Assembly (NCBI GenBank): GCA_036940085.1
Contig: JALLBK010000422.1
Coordinates: 1 to 21,341, forward strand
Length of the DNA stretch: 21,341 nucleotides
Reading direction: 5' to 3'
Source: Discostella pseudostelligera
Lineage: Eukaryota; Bacillariophyta; Thalassiosirophyceae; Thalassiosirales; Thalassiosiraceae
The position numbers and the translations under genes are program-made. The notes under the pieces are model-generated. The model had not been told where the DNA came from and did not search any database. It worked only from the letters and a program-made list of their open reading frames with translations. Position 1 is the first letter of the stretch. Each line of letters opens with the position of its first letter. Shown here one piece after another: positions 1 to 9,340 of this stretch.

Positions 1-40
1 CATTGGCGAAGATTTTTGCTGGAGGCGGGAGGGTGTTTTT

Positions 41-110
41 GGCTCCACGTGGCATTTAATTGGCGGGAACATGCCTCCGCGTGGCATGGATTGCCTCCAC
101 GCGGCATGGA
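41..110. promoter_or_regulatory. Three G-box-like repeats upstream of the SNARE gene
   Basis: Three copies of a 16-18 bp unit lie at 41-56, 73-90 and 93-110, with consensus GCCTCCRCGYGGCATGGA. The first copy contains the palindrome CCACGTGG; the other two carry one change each (CCGCGTGG, CCACGCGG). CACGTG is the usual core bound by bZIP and bHLH transcription factors. The cluster ends 117 bp before the favoured start codon of the SNARE gene, so a promoter role is plausible. That role is inference; what the sequence shows is the repeats. Confidence 0.4.
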
Positions 111-227
111 TTTGACGGGGAGTGTCAACTACCGAGGACTCTCGAATAGTGTGACTCGTCTAGGCTATGTCTAGGAGTGGGGAGTGGAGTTCGCGCGCAG
201 CAGCAGCAGCAAAGCAAGCGAGCCACC

Positions 228-1620
228 ATGGCCAAAGCCGACCCAGTAGGCGTAGGAGATCATTGTCTATCATCATCGGCAGCATCAACAACAGCGGCAG
301 CACCATCGACAACGATATCACAGATCTATTTTCATTTGATATAAATATTAAATTGCAACCATTCCATCCTCGTCAGATTCTCTGCCATTGCGACGACGCG
401 TCGTGGTCGCCAACAATTCATCGACGTCGTCGTCCAGCGCCAACCAGCAGCAGCATCAACAACAAACTCCCATCACTAACGAACTCAACGACAATAACGA
501 CGAGATGCACAATTCTGGCAATGCTCCAAATAATGTAGGCTTTGAGACAGCGTCGCTGTTGGCGGGGGGGTCCGCGCCATCTTCGTCGTCTGCGCCGTCG
601 TCAGCTGCAGGCGTAGGAGCAGGGGCAGCATCGTCAGCGTACGGCATGACGCCAGAACAGGCCTCACGAGAATTCGACTTATTACGAAGGGAGGCTACCA
701 AATTAGAACGATTACTGGAAGATAAGGTGGCACGATATCAGCAGGTAAATGTCGTCCTACCTATCGATTCTCATTTTTTGTTTTTGTGCTCAACACATTG
801 ACATTGCTTGATTGATATCTCTCCTACCTGCAACAACAAACTTCTCATCACTTTCTCTCTCTCTCAATTATCACGATCTCCTTCGAACATCAATAATACT
901 ACACTAAAGTTGGCACAAAGACTCTCCATTTCAGGAGACAGCTACTCCCAATCCTCCACCTCATCTCAACAACAACGCAGTTCCCTATTAGAACATGTCG
1001 AATCCGGCACCGCCTCCTCTTTCAATCACCCCAATACCAATCTCACCAACAACAATTCCATTAACAACAGTGAAGAAGAGCATCTCTCCAAAGAAATCTC
1101 CCGCCTTCTCTCCTCCTTTACTGAATTACTCAATACACGCATGTCCCCAGCATCCGAACGCACTGGCCGCTCTCAACATGCTCTATTAGTCAAACGATAT
1201 AGAGAGATATTATTTGATTGTGGTAGTGATTATTACAAGACTATGGAAGTAGTACGAAGGAAGAAGGAGGCACGTGAATTGATGCGTGGTGCGGTGACCA
1301 ATGGCGCTGCAGGTGCAGGGGGAGGTGGGGGAGAGGGGGATGGAATGGAGCATCTCTTACGTGAACGATCGAGCATTGATGCCTCCTTAAATTCGACCAA
1401 TGCCATCTTGTCCCAAGCTTCTTCGGTACGGAATGAATTACGTACCCAAGGACAGAATTTGCGTGGAATTTCTGGGACGATGAGTGTGATTGCGGGACAT
1501 GTACCAGGGTTGAATGGATTGATTGATAAGATTAAGAAGAAGAGAATGCAAGATGATAGGGTGGTTAGTGGTGTCGTGGCCGGTTGTATTTTGTTTACAT
1601 TGTGGTATTTGTTTGGTTAG
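228..1620 (+). CDS. GOS1: Golgi Qb-SNARE, GOS28/GOS1 family (spliced)
   Basis: Family members are Qb-SNAREs anchored in Golgi membranes that help vesicles fuse in ER-Golgi and intra-Golgi traffic. Exon 505-744 encodes the start of the N-terminal helical domain (MTPEQASREFDLLRREA, then LLEDKVARYQQ). Exon 910-1620 continues LAQRLSISGDSYSQSS, matching the SYSHSS region of animal GOS28. It then encodes the ALLVKRYREIL helix, a SNARE motif with a Gln in the RTQGQNLRGI stretch at the central layer, the typical PGLNGLIDKI segment, and a C-terminal membrane anchor (VVSGVVAGCILFTLWYLFG). Two 5' ends are possible. An ATG at 505 gives 316 residues. An ATG at 228 in an ideal GCCACCATGG context, with an intron 265-376, keeps frame and gives 371 residues. 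Stops at 337 and 349 exclude a simple extension. The family assignment is firm; the start is not. Low-complexity Ser/Gln/Asn sequence precedes the domain, which makes the protein longer than the roughly 250 residues usual in animals. Confidence 0.85.
745..909 (+). other. Spliceosomal intron of the SNARE gene
   Basis: This 165-nt intron starts GTAAAT and ends AAG, in phase 0. A TTTCAG at 929-934 looks like a stronger acceptor but would break the frame. Using the AG at 908-909 joins KVARYQQ to LAQRLS and keeps the amphipathic helix expected in GOS28-type SNAREs. The intron is T-rich with CT tracts (TTCTCTCTCTCTC) before the acceptor. Confidence 0.75.
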
Positions 1621-2612
1621 TTAGTGAAGATTATTGATAGGGTTATTGGGGGTGGTGTGTTACTTGGGGTGTATGGGGGCGACGCAAGGATGTGTAGGAG
1701 AGGGATGAATTGGGGGGTAATGAGGGATGGGGAAGGTCGGGTGTGAGGAGGTTGCGGCAGACGGGAATATGATGATGTGGGCGGAGCGGGCGGGTGAGTG
1801 CGTTCGAGGTGGCAGACGACATGGGTGGGGGAGTGCGGGGTATGATGTTTAGTTTAGAAAACGACAAAGGTAGGGAAGGGTCTGATGGAGGGAGACGACA
1901 ACATACTGGAATGATCAATCGGGGGCTGAGACAACAAGAAATACTCGAAGATAGACTGTATTTTCTGGGCGATTGTATCCAAAACTTGAAAGAGACGACT
2001 CAGCGTTAGTGAGCGAAAAAGAGTATTGGCAACGTTGATTGAACCTACATGAATTAGGCGGCACCGAGCGAATGGGGGCGGGATAACGAGGAGAGCTTCA
2101 TGCATACCCACATCATCATCTATCATTACGTTTGTCAACAAATCATGAAAATATAATAAAGTAAGTGTCGCCGCGCATATACTTGCTACTTTCAAAATCT
2201 TCCCTCAACCTTTTTTGCGGCGTTATTGGTTATGTCGCCAGGCTTTTTGTACCATAGATCTTTGTCTCTTCTGAACTCTTTTTTAGCTACTGCTGGAATC
2301 AAAAGATAGGATCGCACAACTCCACCTTCGACATCAGTGGGCATCGATTGCTCCCGTCACAAGCGGGTGATTTAGGCGGCTACAATTTGGATGCTGATTA
2401 CAATCGTATGATACATGTGAGAAAGTGCAATACAACTTTCATCGATCATACGCTTTTCCGACATAACACAATACCTTGCACATTCATCATTGTCTTTGTT
2501 GGGAGGTGTTGAAGAGCAGATCTTTTTCACTTCAAAGCCTGCATCGCCAATAATTGCAGCAGGCAATAGTGTCTACTTTGGAAGCGCGAGCTCGTTATTT
2601 GAATGCACCACC
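1621..2612. other. Spacer with no secure gene
   Basis: The first 250 bases are G-rich on the plus strand and are probably SNARE 3' UTR. An AATAAA lies at 2155-2160, 535 bases after the SNARE stop, which is far for that gene. Three weak open frames are present: a plus-strand one from 1794 to 2009 (no ATG until about 1821, ending NLKETTQR), a plus-strand one from about 2285 to 2512 that follows a TTTTTTAG acceptor-like site, and a minus-strand one at 2372-2566. None shows a domain I recognise, and any of them could be chance or part of an older gene. Confidence 0.4.
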
Positions 2613-4790
2613 ATGGCGGACGACAAAGGAGCACAGTTCCACTACAGTAACGGTGGATCTCATCTTCGTGTAGACCCGTCAATCACAACTATCCCAGCAG
2701 GAGCGTTTCGGGGTCGTACTGACTTGACTGAGGTTGAGCTGCCAGAGAGCATTCAATCGATCGGCGGTTATGCATTCTGTGGCTGTCGTTCGTTACGATT
2801 GGTCCATCTGCGCGAAGGCCTTCTGACTATCGGAGAGAGGGCATTTGCTGGTTGCACGCAGCTCGATCGCATTGTTCTCCCACTGTTACCCACATGCACA
2901 ATGGTGCGTTCCACGCATGCACCTCGTTAGAGGAAGTTCATCTGTGCGAAGGCCTCCGTACCATTGGTCACATGGTACCCAACAAGTATTGGGGTGTATA
3001 TTCTATGGATATGCTTCTCTCCGTCGCATTACAATTCCCTCCACTGTCGCTGTCATTACTAGATGGGCATTTGATGGCTGCAATTCATTAGAGGAGGTTC
3101 GTTTGCATGAAGGTCTTCAAGCCATAGAAAAGTTGGCGTTTGCCCGGTGTAGCTCATTGAAGCACATATTCATTCCCTCCACTGTGACTTCCATTGAAAA
3201 TTGGACATTTGATGAATGCTGGCCATTAAAGGTATTGCATTTGCGGAACAGCCGCCTTTCCGCTACATTCCCAGCTCAATACATCGTCTTGCGCACCAAC
3301 ATTCAATCCACTGTCGCCTACGCTGAGTGCGGTGGTCTATGCCTTCGTGTAGACTCGTCGGTGACTAATATTCCAGATAGTTCTCACTTGCATCTCAAGA
3401 CCTTCACGAGATAGACAGTACAAATTGTTGTGGATGTGTCGATCATTGAGGCAGCTTCTTGGTCCGACAACGGTCACCGTCATTGGCGATGAGGCATTTC
3501 AAAATTGCACATCTTTGAATGAAATACATCTCTCTGAATGCATTACAATGCCTTCAACTATTACTGTTATATGCGCACGTGCATTTGGTGGATGCACTGC
3601 ATTAGAGGCGGTTCACTCGAGCGAAGGCATACAGACCATCGAAGAATGTGCATTTTGGTGGTGTGAGTCACTACTCAGCATTACCATTCCATCTACTGTC
3701 ACTGGTATTGGATGTATAGCATTTGCTCACTGCACTTCATTGAACGAAGTTCATCTCTGTGAAGGACTTCGAACATTTGATGTGCGTGCATTTTTTAGGT
3801 GCAAATCTCTCCTCCGCATCAACATACCCTCCACTGTTGATGCCATTCAATTTAACGCGTTTGAAGACTATTCTCGCTTGAGAAACGTCACCATTTCTCC
3901 TTCATCTATGCTTGGGCAAGCCTGTTTCGAGCAGTCATTCACTCATTTTGTTGAAGTGAACTGAACATTTGACATGCTAAGGAGAAGATTCGATGACTTG
4001 CCAATTCACGAGTCATGAAATACATTGGTGACCAATGACGGGTTGCAAAAGCTGATGGAGGTCATCCAACTGCATTCAGCTCACGGATTTCAAGTTGACT
4101 GTCTTGGAATGACACCTCTTCACATCTTAGCATGTTCAGGGAACCGCAATGTTCATCTTTACCGCTGTTCTTGGAAATCTTCCCTGATGCTATGATCGAC
4201 GAAGACAATTGGGGTGAAACTCTTCTTTGTTATGTCCTGCTATCTGACGTCTCGGAAGAAATCCTCCACACCTTTATGGAAACATGCAAAAAGAGGTGGG
4301 ATGTATTGCCGTTTGATATTGGTAATATGCTCATGTGCGGTTCTATGGAGAGTGCGCGACATTTTATCCAAGCTCTGAGGAGATACCACCGGAGCCAGTC
4401 ATAGACTGGCAAGAAATGCTTGATCAGTCCATTGCATGCAAGGTGCCACTTCAGGTATTGGTTTTCGTGGAAGCCTCCGTTTCCGAGGACAGAGCATCAT
4501 CATCAAATCGATAGAAGGATTGCTCGGAGTGAGGCTACTATGAGGATCATGTGAATGTGTTCTACCTGCTACCAGTTTATGAAGATATCAGAAGGTTGGT
4601 TATTCAATTCACTACCGTGAATTTCTGATAAATGCATCCACAATGCTCGAGTTGGCGCTCTGGAAGGCGGTGTTGAATGAGTCACTGCACCAGCATCCAA
4701 ACGAGAATAATGATCGTACGATTCGGGATGATGTACGTGTGAATGGCGGGCAGATGTTTTAGGTGGTCATTCTGAATGTTCTTTCGTTTT
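2613..4790 (+). pseudogene. BspA-type leucine-rich-repeat (LRR_5) protein, decayed
   Basis: An ATG at 2613 in a good Kozak context (CCACCATGG) opens about 90 residues of BspA-like LRR: units of the form hxxIPxxVxxIGxxAFxGCxSLxxVxLxEGL. The frame then changes near 2880, again between about 2970 and 2995, and at least once around 3370-3425, where a TAG sits at 3412. LRR units continue in the shifted frames, for example ITIPSTVTGIGCIAFAHC near 3690. After a stop at 3961 the usual tail follows in pieces: RRRFDDLPIH, then LGMTPLHILACSG (about 4110), then DEDNWGETLLCYVLLSD (about 4200), and last STMLELALWKAVLNES and VRVNGG (about 4640-4750) with more stops. BspA-like LRR proteins are abundant in diatoms and their roles are poorly known. 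With at least four frame changes and several stops spread over the whole length, sequencing error is unlikely and this is best read as a pseudogene. Confidence 0.85.
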
Positions 4791-5180
4791 AAGAGTCCTA
4801 ATGCCTTCGACAATGAGATGACTATCCATTGCCTTGGGTGGAATCATCATGTCGTGTGGCTATATTTTCTATGGACTGGGTAGAAAATGTTAAGATTAGA
4901 TCGTCGTCTTTATCAGTAGTACGCAACAGTTCGAGTCGCAACTTACAGAACTCCAGATGCTCCAATCAACTCCAGACGGTAGGGGTGCAGAACGCAGGAC
5001 CTTCAAGGTTTGCAACAAGGAGGTCGAGCCTCGGTACTAGAGTATGGACGGGGGCAAGCCTCTCGGTATGGAACGAATCGATTCCAACATTTCTATTATT
5101 ACACACATTTATTAAAATACACCTATCTCCCGTACTCGCAATAGGATGCTTTCCTTCCCTACTACAACCATACAACTACT
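4791..5180. other. Convergent spacer and 3' end of the minus-strand gene
   Basis: This stretch lies between the tail of the LRR relic and the stop codon of the minus-strand gene at 5181. On the minus strand an AATAAA occurs at 5113-5108, about 70 bases after that stop, a fitting position for its polyadenylation signal. A plus-strand open frame crosses 4829-5263, but it shows no domain and overlaps the other gene's 3' end, so it is not annotated as a gene. Confidence 0.4.
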
Positions 5181-8035
5181 CTAGGAAAACACCCACTCCT
5201 CATTCCGTCGTCCATCGGCATTCCCCCCTCCCGTACTTGGTATTCCATTATATCGATTCATAGTACCCTCGTCGCGTTGCAAATCTCCCAAATTAAATGT
5301 GGACAATCTCATTCCATTGGGTGTGTAATTAATCGTCATGTTGGAACTGCCGTAGGCCAGTCCGGCAAAGACGGTGTGTCGACGTGGACCTATAGTACTA
5401 TCCGTAGTATCATTGATGCTCCCATCGGCAATGAGGTTGACGGAGGACTTTGAACTGGCCATCGCATTAACTCCTCCCATGTAGGAAGATGCCCTTTGCA
5501 TGAATAATTCTATAAGGTGGGGGTCGGAATCCTGAATGTTGATACTCCGGATGTCGTGACTACTTTTGGCGTGCTTAGCAAACATTTGCGCCATAGGAGA
5601 TGAATCCGTACTAGTAGTAGCGATGGTGGTAGGAAACACAGTATTGCCCACGACGGGGGCAGTAGTGTTTGTGCTTTCAGTGCGAGAGAGCATCATCCCA
5701 CCCAATGTCTCACCGGGCTGTCTTGGGGTAGTATTTAACGAATTCCTCCCCCGGCTGTGCGTGGATGTGGAAGCAGAAGGTGCAATACCGTTGCTGGCTC
5801 CGACGCCTTGTGGAATCATGAAAAGATCATTTACTGACAATGGTCTCGAATTCCTTGCAGGGCCAGCAGAGGGCGATATAGTGGGAGCATACACTCTCTT
5901 GGAACCAGATAGTGGTGGCGATTGCCTCCCACTCGCCGACGATGTTGACGATAAGGACGATCGGCTACAGTGACCATCCTCGGTTAATCCAGCACTAAAC
6001 GTACGAAAGTCTTTCCACTGTTGGTTTCGTGTATGTGCATTCAAATCACCCTCGATGCCATCGCCTTCATCTAGCATATCCCGGAAGGTTAAGTTCAGTC
6101 CATTGATGGAACAATGGGAGGTCACAGTAGTGCGTACCATGCCGGAAATGCCGGCGGCTTGCAATAATTCTTGTGTGCGGCGGTCGGAAGCTGATCCATG
6201 TTTGTTGGGATAGTAGTATTGGAGGGTGTTTACCGATTTGGAACGTTGGGTTGTTGTTGTTGTTGTTGATGGTAGCTCTNTGGTAGCTCTGGCGTTGGTT
6301 GTTCAAAGTGGTGTAGTAGATGTGGTTGCAATGGCGGTGGTGGAAATGGTAGTTGTTCCACATTATTTCGTGAGCTCGCTGAAACGGGAATGTAGACTGA
6401 TGCAGGGTTGAGGAGAGGGCTGACAATGTTGGATGCTGCTCCACGGCCGTCCTCCACCTCAGTTTTTGAGGATGCTGTAGATGCAATAGTTTGCGACTTT
6501 TTCAACATGGCCTCGGCGGAATACTCCGTACCGCCTGCACCACCACCACCTGTGGTAGTCGTAGCACTTGTACCCGGATGAAACTGTGGCATCATCGCCA
6601 CCTGCATACGCATATTCGCCCTAGGTTGGAACTCACCACAAGCATCGTAGTTGCTCCTGTTGGCGGCGGCGGCATTGCCCCCAATCATCCCCAAATAACT
6701 GCCCACCTTGGTGGAATCACAAAATGTCACCGAGGGATGCTTCTTCAGGATGGGACTGGTGTTGCCACCACCTACTCCTCCGTCGGCGGTGGAAGAAGAT
6801 GTTGCACCCAAAAATGTAGTTGGAGACACATTCAATTCTGTACGGGATGTCGATGCACCACCGTGGCTTTTGCGCAATGCCGAACGTAGAATGGGGTGAG
6901 ACGATTTGGGTTGGAAAGATCCAGCAGTAGTGTCGGTCATAAGAGGGGATGGTGCACCTGCTGTTGCTGCTGCAGAGGATGACCCCTGCACTGCTTCATC
7001 ATATTCGGGTGGCGGAGGTGATACAATGGTAGGAGGAGATAGAAGCTGCTGTTGCAGTAGTTGTTGCTGTTGCTGAAACTGACTGCTATTGTCCAATAAA
7101 CTTGATGCCGACGATGGACGACGCTGCAAATGGAAAAATGCAGCGGATGACTGTGGAGCCTGAGACTGTAACGGCTGTGAAGACTGTAGTAGTTGATTAG
7201 GTGGGGGAAAGGAGGTGGCACTTGCACTTGCACCACCACTACCACCACGGACACCACTACCATTCACTTGGTAGGAGAGTTGTAGTCGTTGATTCATGGC
7301 ACTACCTTGACTTTGATTTCCATATTGTGAATGTAGTTGTGGCTGTTGTCTTGTCAGTGTAGGTTCAGGTGCACCAATTCGAATGCCTCCCGCACCAACT
7401 AACCCACCAGTAGCAGCACTAGTCATTCCAGCACCCCCAAACCCAGCAGCGCCACCAATTCCAACACCAACACCGCCAGCACCGTCATCTCTTTTCGAAG
7501 ATGAAACCTTAGGGCGACTTAACAATTCTACCAAGTCAGCACTTTCTTTATTCGAACTGAATACCACACTTAGATATTGAGATCGTTTCATCCTAGATGG
7601 TGGCTGTGCTTGCTGAGATGGTGAAGGCTGCAGTGGCGATGGCTGATGTATTTGAGGATGGTTGTTATTGTTAATGCTGGTAGTAGTATTGGTAGTATTG
7701 GTGTCACTACTACTGGCACTAATGAAGCTAGTGCTGTGCATGAAATTGCCAACCCTGACGGTGCTGCTGGCAATGGCAATTCGGGTGGGGGGAATGGTAG
7801 ACGCCGCCGCCATTGTTGATGATGGATCTGCTGCTGGCGCTGAATCTACTGAGTCTAATGGAGCTGGAGCCGAAGCTGCTTGATCTACTAGAGCGGAAGC
7901 TGCTGCTGCTGCCCATGACGACGATGACGACGGCTCGTGAGCAGACGCGGCAGTGGCGGCATACTCCGCCGATGTGGTTGAAGATGAATTACTGTCAGCA
8001 GCAGCTGACGATGATGGTGATGAATGTCGCATCAT
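5181..8035 (-). CDS. Unrecognised low-complexity Ser/Ala/Gln-rich protein
   Basis: Starts at 8035 with ATGATG after ACCACC, a good context. The frame runs open to an N at 6280, hits a stop at 6230, and a second frame runs from near 6280 to the stop at 5181. The two become one continuous frame of 947 codons if one copy of an exact 10-bp duplication plus the N (11 nt) is removed, so this is probably one intact gene in a slightly misassembled spot. The protein is mostly predicted disorder: Ser and Ala runs, a Gln tract (SSQFQQQQQLLQQQ), and Gly-rich and Pro-rich stretches. More ordered islands are MKRSQYLSVVFSSNKESADL near residue 150, SHPILRSALRKSHGG, SPILKKHPSVTFCDSTKV near residue 427, FRDMLDEGDGIEGDLNAHT and DSDPHLIELFMQRASSY. 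The PILR/PILK and SVTF pieces loosely resemble SILK and RVxF docking motifs of protein phosphatase 1 regulators, but they do not match the consensus well. No function is assigned. Confidence 0.65.
6270..6290. other. Single N flanked by an exact 10-bp duplication
   Basis: TGGTAGCTCT at 6270-6279 is repeated at 6281-6290, with the only N of the window (6280) between the copies. This is the pattern left when two contigs with a short overlap are placed side by side with a gap character. Deleting 11 nt makes the reading frame of the minus-strand gene continuous, across the sequence PELPS followed by a run of Thr codons. Confidence 0.7.
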
Positions 8036-8484
8036 GGTGGTAATCTGTGGTAATGTTGTCCCTATATCGCTGCCTTGGAGTGGCCAAATAAGTGAATGAT
8101 AATGATAACGATAAGGGAAAGAAGGTTGTCGGCGGCTGACTAGCCTCTTTGACAGATGTTCGTTTTGAATGCGTTTCGAATGGAGTACGCTTCAACAAAT
8201 CTCTTTGACGATGAATGAAAGTCAGATCATATATCTACTAGGAGTATTATTTGAGAATAAGTGTCCGGCCTATCTCGATCAAATATAGTAATAGTTGAAA
8301 GATAAGCCACCTTCAATGCAATTACCTCTATCGCACTTTCTTTTCTTAGGGCGCCTTACGATTGCGGCTCCTTCGTCTCATTTACCTAAATAGGAGTAGT
8401 GCGAATATCTACATCATTGTTGAAGGTTGCATAAGGTTGCGCTGGTTGGTGAGGTGGTGATTATTGATTTGAAGGTGATTATGG

Positions 8485-8876
8485 TTACTCGTTGTCACTC
8501 TCCCATTTAATAATTTCTCTTTTCAATAGTATGTGACGTGGTGGAGGCAAACCTTCAACTTGAAGAGTACCTTTAGCGTCAACTTCAATAAAGAGCTGTA
8601 CCTTGTCGTTCGGCACGGGTTGAGGTTCACTGAAACTTCAATGTGCAGGTGCCTCCCCAGTCGTCACCATTCATTTGCATTCTCTACCATCAGATGATTC
8701 CACAGATCCCCTGTCGCCTGTCGCGCGTCTACCGAGTATTGCATGAATTGACAGATGGTAGACTTCAAGCACCCGCTGGTTTCAACAGATGTCCGTTTCG
8801 CTTCATATTGAAGTCTCTTAACGAACAGTGACGAACTGAGCAGGCGATTGACGTGGTGGATTTGTGATTGTCGCAC
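8485..8876 (-). other. Possible exons of an unidentified minus-strand gene
   Basis: On the minus strand, 8629-8485 follows a TTTCAG acceptor-like site and reads 47 codons to a TAA, with a natural-looking composition (PNDKVQLFIEVDAKGTLQVE and then RHILLKREIIKWESDNE). Just upstream, 8876-8667 is open in another frame (SLFVKRLQYEAKRTSVETSG, then CQFMQYSVDARQATGDLWNH). A GTGACG...TTTCAG segment at 8667-8630 joins the two in frame, but at 38 nt it would be an unusually short intron. No ATG begins the upstream piece. I recognise no family. It could be a real small gene, a decayed one, or chance. Confidence 0.25.
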
Positions 8877-8980
8877 GAAACGTCAGCCAAGGTACTCCTA
8901 CGCGATCTACGTTCAAAATGTATTGTACATAAGGGAAGTCTTGTGGAATGGGACTTGAGCGGATTTAGCGATATGTGGTT

Positions 8981-9082
8981 TGTCCGTCGACCGACAACAC
9001 ATCCGCGCACTTTCTGTCCGTCGACCGGTGACTCTCCCTCGCTCCTTCTGTCCGTCGACCGATATCACTCAGTATGTCCTCT
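8981..9082. repeat. Three copies of TGTCCGTCGACCG spaced exactly 34 bp
   Basis: The 13-bp core TGTCCGTCGACCG is identical at 8981-8993, 9015-9027 and 9049-9061. The 21 bp between cores vary, though the first two spacers both end in TTTC or CTTC before the next core. The core contains the palindrome GTCGAC. The period of 34 is not a multiple of three, so this is not a protein repeat. It may be a decayed minisatellite or a regulatory array. Three copies are too few for a CRISPR, and a nuclear setting excludes one. Confidence 0.6.
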
Positions 9083-9340
9083 CCTAGTCAAAGCAAGGTA
9101 TCCATGTTGTCATAGAGAGAGAACGATACTGGATTTGAGACGATAATGCAAGAAAAAAGTTTGTTTCCGATTCATCAGATACAAGGAAGTCGTCGTCTGC
9201 TTAAACCTGGACCTTATTTTGAATGAATGTATTCCTGTCCATCAATATCAATTATGCAAAATTGAAGAGACACCCATGCTTGATACAGAGTACCTCTCGT
9301 TCTCTCTCGTCTTTCTATCTCATATATTCCTTTGTCTTTT

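Larger units (their letters stand above)
8036..9340. other. Spacer between two minus-strand genes
   Basis: It holds the promoter side of the gene starting at 8035 and the 3' side of the bromodomain gene ending at 9341. Inside are a possible terminal exon on the minus strand (8485-8876) and a short periodic repeat (8981-9082), described separately. Nothing else is recognised. Confidence 0.4.

Noticed and set aside
167..538. Plus-strand open frame starting at the ATG at 167
   Set aside because: It is out of frame with the SNARE, reads low-complexity Arg/Ser/His sequence, and overlaps the likely first intron.
929..934. TTTCAG as the SNARE intron acceptor
   Set aside because: It looks stronger than the AG at 908-909, but it shifts the frame and loses the conserved helix; the earlier site keeps the frame.
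4829..5263. Plus-strand 144-codon open frame
   Set aside because: No domain, no relation to the LRR tail frames, and overlap with the 3' end of the minus-strand gene.
8981..9082. CRISPR-like array
   Set aside because: Only three short cores in a eukaryotic nuclear setting, with spacers that are partly similar to each other; better called a periodic repeat.
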